A stretch of 64,000 bases of DNA. It comes from Gnetum montanum. Its lineage: Eukaryota; Streptophyta; Gnetopsida; Gnetales; Gnetaceae. The stretch is from the NCBI GenBank assembly GCA_015680685.1, contig MNCI01008066.1, positions 625,755 to 689,754 on the forward strand, written 5' to 3'. Position 1 is the stretch's first letter, and every line of letters begins with the position of its first letter. The notes below the pieces were generated by a model. That model searched no databases. It was given only the letters and a program-made list of their open reading frames with translations, and was not told the origin of the DNA. Shown here piece after piece: positions 36,320 to 46,341 of this stretch. A program made the translations under genes and the position numbers.

Positions 36320-38669
36320 TATACCATCCAAAATCTTCGACGTAAGGTTGGAAGAAAAATGAATGCCTAAAGATCTCCGGAGAGATACAGTGGACCCTAC
36401 CTTCGTGTGAGGGAAAACTAGAAAAACAAAGGCAGAGTGCCTTGGATGGTATGCACACAGATCAAATAAGGACTTCCCCTAGCATACGCAATGGAAGTGC
36501 ATCGGGTTATCATAAATAAACGTAAACGTGGACAAGCGCAAACAAGGTGTAAATAGCATAAATAGAAAATAATGTAAACTGTAAATATGATTGAAAAAAA
36601 TGTAACTATTTGTATTGATTGAAAATTACAAATAAGTGCACCAGTCAAAATGTAGTTGCAGAATGATTGCAAGGCAGATGTTTAGCCCCGATGTGAAAGA
36701 TGTTGCAAATGCTGGGAGAGTGTAGGTTTCTGACTCCAAAGTGTCCAACGTGTGAGATTTGGATGCTCAAAGTTGCTCAACGTGACCAAGTTTTGTATGG
36801 AGGAATTTGCCTAGCATTCTATGCTCTTATGTGTTTAGAATTACCCACCCCTGTTTAGTGTGAGATCGGGGTATTTATGCAGGTTTGAGCATGGGACTCA
36901 GATCTGTGTGGAAGATCCATGGTTATCGGATGTGGGAAATGTGGATCGGGCGATAGGTGTGAACGTTTTGATCAGATGCACAAAATTTTACAATGTGTAG
37001 GGTGCAGCATGACTAAGATCTCTTATGCTAGCATGTGTAATCCACATCGTAAGAGCTTGATATGCTAGAAAATTCAAAATGTACAAAGAATGTTAAAGTA
37101 CAAGAGTGGATCTGGATGTCTGGCCTCCGGATCTATAGATCTATGTTGTTTTTTGCTCTGCCAAGGCCTCCAACATGCATGGATCTGGCTTTAGTGTGTC
37201 TGCAGTGTGTCTTGGCATCAACATCTGGCATCTAGCATCCCAGCGTGTCCAATGATTTACACTATGCATACACTAGTGTCAACATGCCAGCATGAGCATT
37301 AGCATGTCCAATGTTTATGATGCATTTTGAGCCCATTTGTGACCTGTGAGACCCATTTTTGGAGTGGATCTGCATGCTTGAGATCGAGAGGATTCTACAT
37401 GTCTATTTTGAGACGATTTGGACATTGTTTTAGCATACTTTTGGTTGGTCATGCTATGGTCACGTTGGCCAATGTGACCTCAGCATGACCAAATGTTTAT
37501 GCCCTATTTTAAGCTAATTTTTGGGTGTTGATGCCTGCTTGTTGATGCTCAACTGCTGCCTACTCTCCAGAGTGTCCTAGATGCTAAATTTGTCTCCATT
37601 TTGCTACTACTTTGGGCCCGTTTGATTTGGTCATGCTATGGTCACGCTGGCCAACATGACCTCAGCGTGACCAACTAAAAATGCCATGTTTGAGGCTCAA
37701 ATTGTGAGTTTTTAAAGCCTGTGAACATGTACAAGTGCTACCTATCCCTAGGGGTTGCTTGGATGTCAAAGATGATGCTCAAAAATGGTTGATTTGCCCT
37801 ATTTTTGTTTGGTCATGTTGTGGTCATGCTGTACAGCGTGACCTTAGCATGACCCCAGTGTGACCAATTGAAAATGGCATATTTGAAGCTCAAATCTTGA
37901 TTTTATGAAGCCTAAGAGTTAGTACAATTATTTCTTGTCCCTTGGGGATTGAGTTCATGTCGAAATTGGACCTAAAACTGCTTGATGTGCCCTATTTTTT
38001 CTTGGTCACGTTGTGGTCACGCTGTGCAGCGTGACCTCAATGTGACCTCAGCATGACCAACTGAAAGAGCCATGTTTGAGGACCAAATTATGATTTTCTG
38101 GAGCCTGTGAACATGTACAATTGGTTCCTAGCTCCCAGGAGTTGAATTCATGTCAAAATTTTACCTGGAGGTGCCTAAATTGAGTTGTTCTTATTTGGTC
38201 ATGCTGTGCAGCATGACCTCAGCATGACTAACTGAAAGTGGCTTAAAACATGTGATTTTGAGCTTGAATTTCAAGTTTCTAAAGGCCAAGAGCTGCAGGG
38301 GGCATTGATGAAGCTCATGGAGGATCCATGTACTCGAATCTGGGCTATTTGAACTTGATTTTAGGGCTCCAGAAGTTGGTCATGTTGTACACATGCTAGT
38401 CTTACGCTGGGCAGCGTGACCATAGTGTGACCAAAGTGTATATAGCAAAAACCATGTGTTTTGAGCCTAAAACCCTAGATTCTGGATGTCAGGAGTTGGA
38501 GCAATCGCCTATGGACCCCAGGGGGACTTTGCCTATTCAATCATGTGTCGTTTCATGTTGTTTTGAAGGCTCTCAAGTTTGGTCATGCTGTATTCTTGTT
38601 GGGCAGCGACATGACTTAGCTTGAGTCCTGTCTAAAAGTGCTAGGCCAAAAATTTTTGTGGTGTTTTCA
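36320..38669 (-). repeat. 5' LTR of C
   Basis: 2350 bp, TATACCATCC to GTGGTGTTTTCA. Colinear with 28196-30584, including the TATA-like box (about 36860-36875) and six palindrome clusters (37440-38610). Differences are mostly transitions at CG/TG/CA, so the motif core alternates GTCACGCT, GTCATGCT and GTCACATT. Confidence 0.88.
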
Positions 38670-40473
38670 GCTACAGCCTTGCCTTTCTCCTTTTCTTTCT
38701 TAGTGTGTGCATTCCTGTAGGCCATGTAGGCTCGATCCCTACTAGCCTTCGCCATGTCTTAGATGCTCTTAGTTTGGGCGAATGCTTGGCTAAGGGAATG
38801 CGAGGCTAGGTAGTAGAGCTTAGACTTAATGAAGTCATTTACCGCACCCTTAAAGATGACCAACAAGTGGGCCTTGACAATTGGCTCACATATTTCATTC
38901 AAGGTTTCACTACATCATTGTATAAATCTCTATACAGATTCTAGTGGTTCCTACTTAACGCTCATGAGCTAGTCTAGAGTGATTTCCAGTTTTAAGTTTT
39001 ACTTAAAATGAGCCACGAATTGGCTTAGCAACTCTTCCAAGGTTGATATGGAGGTGTGTGAAAGCATGTGGTACCAGTCCAGAGCTTTTCCTATCAAAGA
39101 CATGGCAAAAACACAAATAATCATGTGAGGCCATGGTTGCAACAACAAGGATTCAGACCTAAAGGTTACTAAGTGTGCATTCAGATTGCCCTCCCCATTG
39201 TATTTTGTAAATTGGGGGAGTAGCACCCAGGGGGCAACATGAGCATAGGGATAAATAGACTGATCAGGTCATCATGGTAAAAGTCCATGACTTTGACAAT
39301 TTCAGAATCGACGGCTTTGAGCTGCTTGATCTCATTAGTGAGGGTCTAGATGAGTTGGAAAGCTTGATCTAGACCTGGGGATGTTGCAGAAGGTTGTGAG
39401 GCTACTGAGGTAGCCATTGCTGGTGGTGCTGATGATGTAGTTGCCAGTCCCACCAAGGATGCTGCTAGATCAACTCCTGCTAGCGGTGTCATTTGAATAG
39501 CCCACAACCCGATGAGTGGTGCCGTGGAAATTGCTACCATAGGTGGTGGTGTATGGGTAATCATCTGTCCTGTGGTGTGGATGGTCCATAGCCCCATGCA
39601 CAGTTGCGTTACCTATGGGAATTAGTATGTTTGAGGTTGCATGTATGGTTTCATGTGAGACATTTGAGTTGTGGGAAAAGAGATGGTTGTTGTCCACCAA
39701 GTGGTCAGGGTTAGACCTGTTACTAATGGTGGAATGGTTATGGAGAAGGGGATAGAAACAGAACCTACATGTGGTTGCGATGTAGGTATGTTGTGCATGT
39801 ATGGCAATGTGGACATCACAGAGATTGAATGTGGTAGTTGGATGCATTGAGAAGAATGATTGATGGGCACTGACGTTGAAGGGCCTATATGTTGGTATGT
39901 TGAAAACATTGGGTAACTACCCATTGCCATAGAGGGTTAAGGTTGCAACACTATCACAATGATAGGAAAGGGGATGAAAAATTGTGATTGATGTGAATGG
40001 GAGATGGAGGTAGAAGGGACACCTATGGTGTAGATTGGACCACCATCTTCTAAGTGGGAGTTCAAATCCTCTTGGGCATCTTGGAAGGTTTCTTTGTAGT
40101 GGGACACAGTGTCCTATTCTCTTGCCCTGCTTACCTGGACAAGTTGGCTTAGCATCCATTGGTATGTCTCAATCAAAGGAATGGGGATATCAAGAGTAGG
40201 AATGAACTCCCTCCTGTTCTGATAGATGAACTTGAAGTTACATTTCTCTTCAAATTCACAACATTCTAAGGGTAGATTGGCTTGCATTTTCGCACACAAA
40301 AAGTTGTACTGCTCCTCATCTTATAGTAGGCATTTGGGCAATCACTACCACTGTCTGAGGGACTATCGCAACATCAATATTGGGCTAGGCAGTTTCTCGG
40401 GACCTGTCATATTCTGGATAGAGTAGGGCACCTCTAGGTTTGAGGTGGGAATGGAAGTGGTCGCAGGAATCAT
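38670..40473 (-). pseudogene. gag of B1, N-terminal part and capsid core
   Basis: Starts MIPATTSIPTSNLEVPYSIQ at 40473, aligned with B2 MAFATTATNAFNVEVPIMVQ. Then KMQANLPLECCEFEEKCNFK, a Pro/Thr/His-rich linker (39470-39930), and the capsid core with NEIKQLKAVDSEIVKVMDFY and, after a frameshift near 39235, a block matching LPPGMSLPHFMKYDGE of B2. It is interrupted at 38670 by C right after KEKGKAVA. Confidence 0.8.
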
Positions 40474-40609
40474 TTTTTGTTAGGGAATAGGTAGAAATAG
40501 GAAGGGTATGCATAGGCAATAGTTGCAAACAGCGTGTTGTTATGCTAAGTGGTTTTAGTTGAAAACTATAATAAGGGAGGCTGAAACTGGGTATGCTAGG
40601 AAGTGTCAG

Positions 40610-40870
40610 AAACTAGTTTCCTTCATTGTTGTGCCTGCTACACTGAGCAAGACTGCTATGCTGAAAGGTTTTCTATGCCACATATGACATAGGCAGCGTA
40701 ACACGGTGAGCAGCATACCACGATGGGTAATGTAGCATAGTAGAGGAGTGTTATGTGGTAGGTAGTGTAACACAGTATATGGGTGTTATGTGGTCAACAT
40801 ATCACATTGGTCGGATCGCTATGCCACATAGCACATAGGTAGTGTAGGGTAGTTGACAGAGTAAGTGTGG
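40610..40870 (-). repeat. TAGCGTAGC-type words in the leader of B1
   Basis: CTGCTACACTGAG, GCTATGCTGAAAG, GGCAGCGTAACACGG, AATGTAGCATAGTAG and GTAGTGTAACACAG at short intervals between gag start and primer site, matching the LTR word family. Confidence 0.55.
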
Positions 40871-41044
40871 TATAGTAAACAGTTGGAGGCTTTTATTCTA
40901 TAGGGTTCCAGAGGAACCATCGTTGTGACCAATCTGCACCACCCAATGCGTAGACAACCATAAGGGTGCCACGTCTATGCTAGTAGGCGACGAGGTGTAG
41001 ATAGCATGCAGGATTACCCATGATGCATAGAAAGGGCACAAAGG

Positions 41045-41067
41045 GCCCTCCTTCTAGTGCCAAAAAC
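41045..41067 (-). promoter_or_regulatory. Primer-binding site of B1
   Basis: Minus strand GTTTTTGGCACTAGAAGGAG follows the 5' LTR end; B2 has GTTTTCTGGCGCTAGAAAGAG in the same place. Its position to the left of this LTR shows the element reads on the minus strand. Confidence 0.65.
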
Positions 41068-43428
41068 TATAGCAGTTGAAAATGTCAATGGCTAGAATAC
41101 CGAGAGCTTACCGGGCATACAGCCTAACCCTGGATCCGTGTGAGGGTCATGCTAGAGAAAATAGAAACGGGGTGCCCTGAATGGTCTAGTCAATCAAACA
41201 AGGACTTAGTTAGTGTACAATAACCTTTCGTAAACAAAGGTTTTTTTTAAATGTTATGCATAGAGATTGAGACGAAGCATAGCAATAATATGTAACTGAA
41301 CAATAAACATAAACTAATGCACGATGATGCAAAATATATGTTGTAGGAAAAATAAAAGAAGGAATTTGGTGAAAGAGTGCACCACCCCAAGATTGGGGGA
41401 TTTGATCTTTGTTTAGCTAGAGAAGGTGTACAGCTAATGTGCAGTGTGGATAGGCATAGCTTACAATGCAATGGTATGGTCACAGCCCTTGAGTTGCTAC
41501 CAATGGCCTACTAACCAGAGCTGATGATCCAGTGCTTACTAGGTTAAGAGAGGTCTGGGAAGTGCTACTGCTAGAGTTTACTGTTCCTCAACCTTCCGCT
41601 TGCCAGTCTCTTTGCCAAAGCCAATCATCAGAAAGCCAACTTGCAAAAATACCAATCTCTAGAAGTCAATTTCCAATTGCCGAAAATGCCAATTTTTCAA
41701 GCCAACCTTTTGAACGTTGTTCACTGGGGTATTTATAGAGCTAGATGTGGGAGAGAGATGTGGTTTGGATGCCACGTGTCCTAGGTCCCATAGGGTGCAA
41801 ATGTGAATGTCCCATGCTACCATGTAATGCTACGCTACAGTGTTATGTTTGTGTGCTATGCTGCTGATGTGCTACACTGCAACGTAATAAGGCTGGACGT
41901 GAAACCTACTAAGCTGTGACCATACCGTTCAAATTGCAGGTGCCAGAATCTAGGGAACTATCATGTTTTTATAAAGAATGCTAACCATGAATGCAAAGTG
42001 GAGTTTGTGCTCCAAGACTACGTCTTCCCTATTCTTGCAAGTAGGGTCAAGTGTAGGGACAACTTTGGGAATTAACAGGGGGGTGCAAAACAAAGCAAAT
42101 TACTGATCTTGTCTGCTAAAGAGATGTTGGAGTACAAAATGACCATTGTCAATGAGTTCTGGAACTAACTAGAGATCTCTTGAGGCTTCTATGTGAATGT
42201 TATGTTATCCATGCTACCCAACGTATCAGCATAGTGTAAACACTTGCATGCTACACTGTGCTATGCTGCATAGTGTAGTCGCTAGATTTTGAGACAAATC
42301 TTGCCTGAAAATTGAAGATGCCCCTCTGAGGCTAAGTTAGGCAAGCATCTTTAGTAATTGGCAACCTTGCCTTCCATGTTGAAAGGTCCTAGGACCAACA
42401 ACATTCATCTTTGGGACACATTCAGAGTTTGTGTCCTTACTACGCTATGCTACACTGTGTAGTGTAGCATAGCATAGTAGCCAATGTGACGTCAATCCTT
42501 ACTTAATCTGCAATGCTTTGTCAAGAAACTTTGCTTGGGACCCAAGGGTGAAGTGGGGCAAGCGGTCTTCAAGGTCAGAGTGTAGCCAAGTGTAATTCTT
42601 TTGTTGGAACCACTTAGCAGAGGACTTTCATGCATTCTATCCCTACTACGTTGTGTAGCATAGCACAACATAGCACCTAGTTTGACTTGAATTCTAACTC
42701 ACTTTACAAACTTTTTGTCATAGGATGTCAATCATGTCTTGTTGTGGTCGCAGAACGAGCATGTTTGATCATTAAGGCATGTCCAATTATGTTTATTTCG
42801 TCAAAATAGTCAAAGTAGAAGCATTATTACAGTGAAACCTTACTACGTTGTGTAGCGTAGCACTCAAATGAAGATGGTTTTTGCCAACATTTTCCACATT
42901 TTTCTGGGTCATGTTGCTCATGCATCAAAGATGAAGCAGAGAAAGTACCCTGGGGGCTAAATTATTGTTAATTGCACCTTTGGCGCCTGATCCATCTCTA
43001 CCTAGCTTGCTACCCTGTGCAGCGTAGCAAGTCTCGTAGTTAGAAAACTTGCTGAATTGTTTAATCCATCCTAAACACTTTCAAAATCTCTTAGCATGGT
43101 CCCTGGATAGACTGTCAGCTAGGTCAAGTGTCAAGCTAGGCAAGCTAGAGGGTGTAGCAAGCCTACTAGCCTAGGAGATAGAAAATTTGTTGAATTTTTT
43201 GGTCTACCCCTAGTGCCTCTTTCATGAAAAGTGGCCTCATGGCTAGGTGTTTTGTTGATTGTGCTATAAAGGGTGGTAGGTAGGCTCAGAAGCATCTTTG
43301 CAAGCATTAGGATTTCCAGGGTGCCAGATTGTCTGCACGATCTAGTGTGACACCGTGCTTGCAACGATCCTTGCCCAAATTTCAGGACTATGCTAAATCA
43401 TGAGAGTCCCAAAATTGATGTTGTTTCA
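41068..43428 (-). repeat. 5' LTR of B1
   Basis: 2361 bp, TATAGCAG to TTGTTTCA, colinear with 12959-15308. TATA box on the minus strand GCTCTATAAATACCCC at about 41728-41743. Palindromic words at 41815-41885, 42235-42285, 42435-42485, 42645-42680, 42840-42870 and 43010-43040. Confidence 0.9.
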
Positions 43429-44062
43429 CCATGTCTAAGGGTTCACGTTTCCCTTGTTTCCATTCTTGGATTTGTCTCCTCAAGGCTAATACTCTTGCAC
43501 CTATTTAATATATTTCATTGAAGAGTTCTATCATTGTTGGCCAATGGTGAATTGATTTCGGCTTTAAGGACCTATACCATACTTTTGCTTGGCCAACGAA
43601 AATCATAGGAAAGAGCTTACGTCTTTGCCACCCATTATCAATGTTGTGCCATGCATAGGCATCATAAAAGGCTTGTAAATGATGTTGTGCATCCAAATCA
43701 TAGCCTCTTGAGAACTTGGGAAATTTTTTTAAGTCAAGCTTGGGTAGACAGCTTTTCTTATGATGCTTGTGGGATATTTGAATAGCCTCTATTATATGCA
43801 TCAAGCTCTTAATGGCCAGTAAGGGTTCATCATCACTAAATAAGTCATGAATTTGTGAGTTGGGATGATGTTATCTATGTTCATGTTGGCATTGTTGACT
43901 TCACCCATGGGTTCGATTTTGGTTTCTACACTGAATCCTTGAGGAATATTCATCCATGTCACGCCCTGACATTGAAGGAGTAGAGGAAAAGAAACAACTA
44001 GAAGACTCATCATGACTTTTGTAAGTCTTCCAATCATCCCCTGATATACTCTTGCTAACCAT
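43429..44062 (-). pseudogene. gag of A2, N-terminal part
   Basis: Starts MVSKSISGDDWKTYKSHDES at the ATG at 44062, with two stops, then open from about 43860: DLFSDDEPLLAIKSLM, KLDLKKFPKFSRGYDLD, HHLQAFYDAYAWHNIDNGWQ, PMIFVGQAKVWYRSL, HHWPTMIELFNEIY. It joins across B1 to 12958 to restore the A1 reading. The N-terminal Ser/Asp-rich part is not shared with A1. Confidence 0.8.
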
Positions 44063-44257
44063 TTAGAAGGTCCCAAGCCTTATGGGCCCCCTCATTCTAT
44101 GGGATGTCTCATCCTTACTAAAGGTTTCTGAGTTGGATGGAAAGAGTCCTTGAATATTACTACGGTATCCATGAACATATGAGACTCCTATGTGAAACAC
44201 ACCAAAATTTGAAGACATACATACTTCGCCAGGTCTCTGCAAATCGCGCAGCATCAC
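44063..44257 (-). other. Leader-like piece upstream of A2 gag
   Basis: Open on the minus strand (64 codons, MMLRDLQRPGEVCMSSNFG...) but without known domain. Expected here are the primer site and 5' LTR of A2; neither is present, so A2 has been cut by B2 or by rearrangement. Confidence 0.35.
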
Positions 44258-45889
44258 GACAATTCTTCAGGAGATGGATGCTTTTATGTTCAGACTGTCC
44301 AGTTTAGCAAGTTTTTCTACCCCATGTGTCAATAGGCTAAACGAATTCTCCAGCTTGCCCACCTAAGTAGTTCATCTAGCCAACAACGCACTTAGGAGCA
44401 AAGCATATAATTGCTAGCAGTGCTCAGAACATGCAAATGCTTCAGCAAGTTCTCTAAGTCAAGGAGTTTTTCTATGCTATGCTACGCTATGTAGCGTAGC
44501 GAACTTCAGAAGATGTTTGTAGAAGTGAAGTGCTATGCTATGCTATGCTACGTAGTGTAGCGTAGCGTAGCAAAAGCTGGACGGTCAGTCCCCTCGCCCA
44601 ACTTCAAGCCTTTCAGCAATGTCTCCTTCCGTCAAAAAGCGACGAACTTGGCAAAAGTAGGTCATGTTTGTTGCTACGCTACGCTAAACTACATGGCACA
44701 GTGAGGCATAGAAATTCTGCGAAAGTGATAGAAAGCATCTCAAAGGGTGGGATCAGCAAATTTGCAAGATTCGCAGTGCAAAAGGTAAATTTTGTGGATT
44801 GGCGACATTTTTTTTACCAAGGACAGCTACTACGCTATGATATGCTACGTAGCGTACCATAGCATAGCAAATCTATAACCAGTAGTCACAACACTACAAA
44901 GGTTTCCAACACATGCAGCAGGACACAACGCAAGTTTTTTTGCTTCAAACCAGCAGCTACGCTACATTGCATAGTGTAGCACAGCGTGACAAGATGCTAC
45001 ACCACGCGAAACATGCTACACTACAAAGCATAGCAAAGTGTGGCAAGCAATTACACCTACATCAATGCACTCCACCTAATCACATCATTGCTCTAATAGT
45101 GCAATTACAACATGGCAGGCTTGTAATTACGGCATGGCAGGCTCATCCAACGGTCATGAAGGCACGTGCAGCATAGATGGGTCAGCATAAGCCCAGGGCA
45201 TGTGGCGTCCAAACCACATCTTTTGTGTGCCCTCAGTCCTGTAAATACCCCAATGAGCAATGCTCCAAGGGTCCGGGTCCAATTTTCTTGGCAATTTGGT
45301 CGACAAAAAATTTTGTTGGCTAACAAGCAGAAAAAAAAGTTAACACTACAACCTTGAGCATTACAAGCTCTCTGTTTGGCATCGTAAGCAGTTAGCACTC
45401 TCGTTTGGCATTTTGTTCTACTTTTCCCTACCATCTTATAGCACTTTGCATTGTCGACTCCCAAATCCACGTTCAAGCATCTAATTATCTTACTTTGAAT
45501 CCCTTGGTTACCTTTGGGATCTCTGCACTTCCCAGTGTCATGCGACCAATTGTATCCACCTTGATAGAGTAAAGTCATAATCTTGAAGCAGTGCATTTCC
45601 CTAACTTCATTCTACTTTGCTTTCCTATTTATCACCATATTTTACATTGTTTCCTGCATCGTTTATGTTTAAAATATCATTTTTTATGCTATAAACTTTA
45701 CTTTCAAATCACACGCTACAAAAGGTTATATTGACATAGACTAAGTCTCGGTCTGATCAACCAAACCATTCAAGGTGCCAAATTTCTCTCCCATCCAGCA
45801 CAGCCCTCCCACGGAAATAGGGTTAAGATTGTTAATGATCAACGACCTCTCAGCATTTTTTACAGCCGTCGATGTTTTCAGTCACTATA
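44258..45889 (+). repeat. 5' LTR of B2 (left end uncertain)
   Basis: The right end is clear: ..TTTTCAGTCACTATA followed by the primer site; the last 190 bases align inverted with the start of the B1 and C LTRs (AGGGCTGTGCTGGA, TTGATCAGACCGAGACTTAG type blocks). A decayed TATA box (TGTAAATACCCC) lies at 45241-45252. The upstream part holds the best preserved palindromes: 44471-44500, 44531-44571, 44671-44688, 44827-44868, 44956-44990. The left boundary is set at the end of A2-like sequence and could be off by 50 bases; the LTR is about 700 bp shorter than in B1. Confidence 0.7.
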
Positions 45890-45915
45890 GTTTTCTGGCG
45901 CTAGAAAGAGGACCT
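45890..45915 (+). promoter_or_regulatory. Primer-binding site of B2
   Basis: GTTTTCTGGCGCTAGAAAGA directly after the LTR end, matching the B1 and C sites. It fixes B2 as a plus-strand element. Confidence 0.65.
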
Positions 45916-46341
45916 TTGGTGCCCTTCCCGCATGTCACGATAGTCTTGTAAGCCTTCTGCACCTTGATACACATTAGCATAAACTTGACACCCGTTTGTG
46001 GTTGTTTATGCATCATGTAGTGCAAATCGGTCACCTCGATGGTTTCTCAAGAACCCTACAGGACATAAAGCCTCTGGTCGCTAGCTGACTTGCCTGTCTT
46101 ATGATAGTCTTGCACACGTTCTGTACCCTATCGCGCACTAGCGTAAACATGACATCCCTTTTGTGGTTTTTTATGCATCGTGTGGTGTAGATCGATCACT
46201 TCGACGGTTCCTCGAGAGCCTAGAAAGACATAAAGCATTTTTTATTTCTTCCCAATTCCTCTATTTTTCTCATTCACAAAACTATTTAGCTTCCTAATTT
46301 CCTTGCTTTTCACGCTTCCAAAACTGTCTAGCTTAGTAACA

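Larger units (their letters stand above)
28196..38669 (-). mobile_element. C: pol-less Tat-like element nested in B1 gag
   Basis: 10.5 kb on the minus strand, LTRs 28196-30584 and 36320-38669, primer site, gag and protease, but no RT, RNase H or integrase. Flanks CCTAC (28191-28195) and GCTAC (38670-38674) are a 5-bp duplication with one mismatch. The insertion splits B1 gag between KGKAVA and the downstream TTVAIVANETKP; B2 gives the unbroken version. Gag and protease are related to B, and the primer site is shared, so C could have used B proteins in trans. Confidence 0.88.
12959..43428 (-). mobile_element. B1: Tat/Ogre-like Ty3 retrotransposon with nested insertions
   Basis: Minus-strand element of 30.5 kb including element C (28196-38669); without C about 20 kb. 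Long LTRs (2.35 kb), gag-PR, a spacer with tandem motifs before RT, RT-RH-INT, and an antisense accessory gene inside the spacer. Size, long LTRs, the probable PR-RT intron and extra ORFs match the Tat lineage including Ogre. It interrupts A2 gag with a perfect 5-bp duplication. All pol domains carry disabling changes. Confidence 0.9.

Noticed and set aside
45105-45596. 163-codon minus-strand ORF with many Cys
   Set aside because: Lies antisense in the B2 LTR, no family signature, not conserved in the B1 LTRs.
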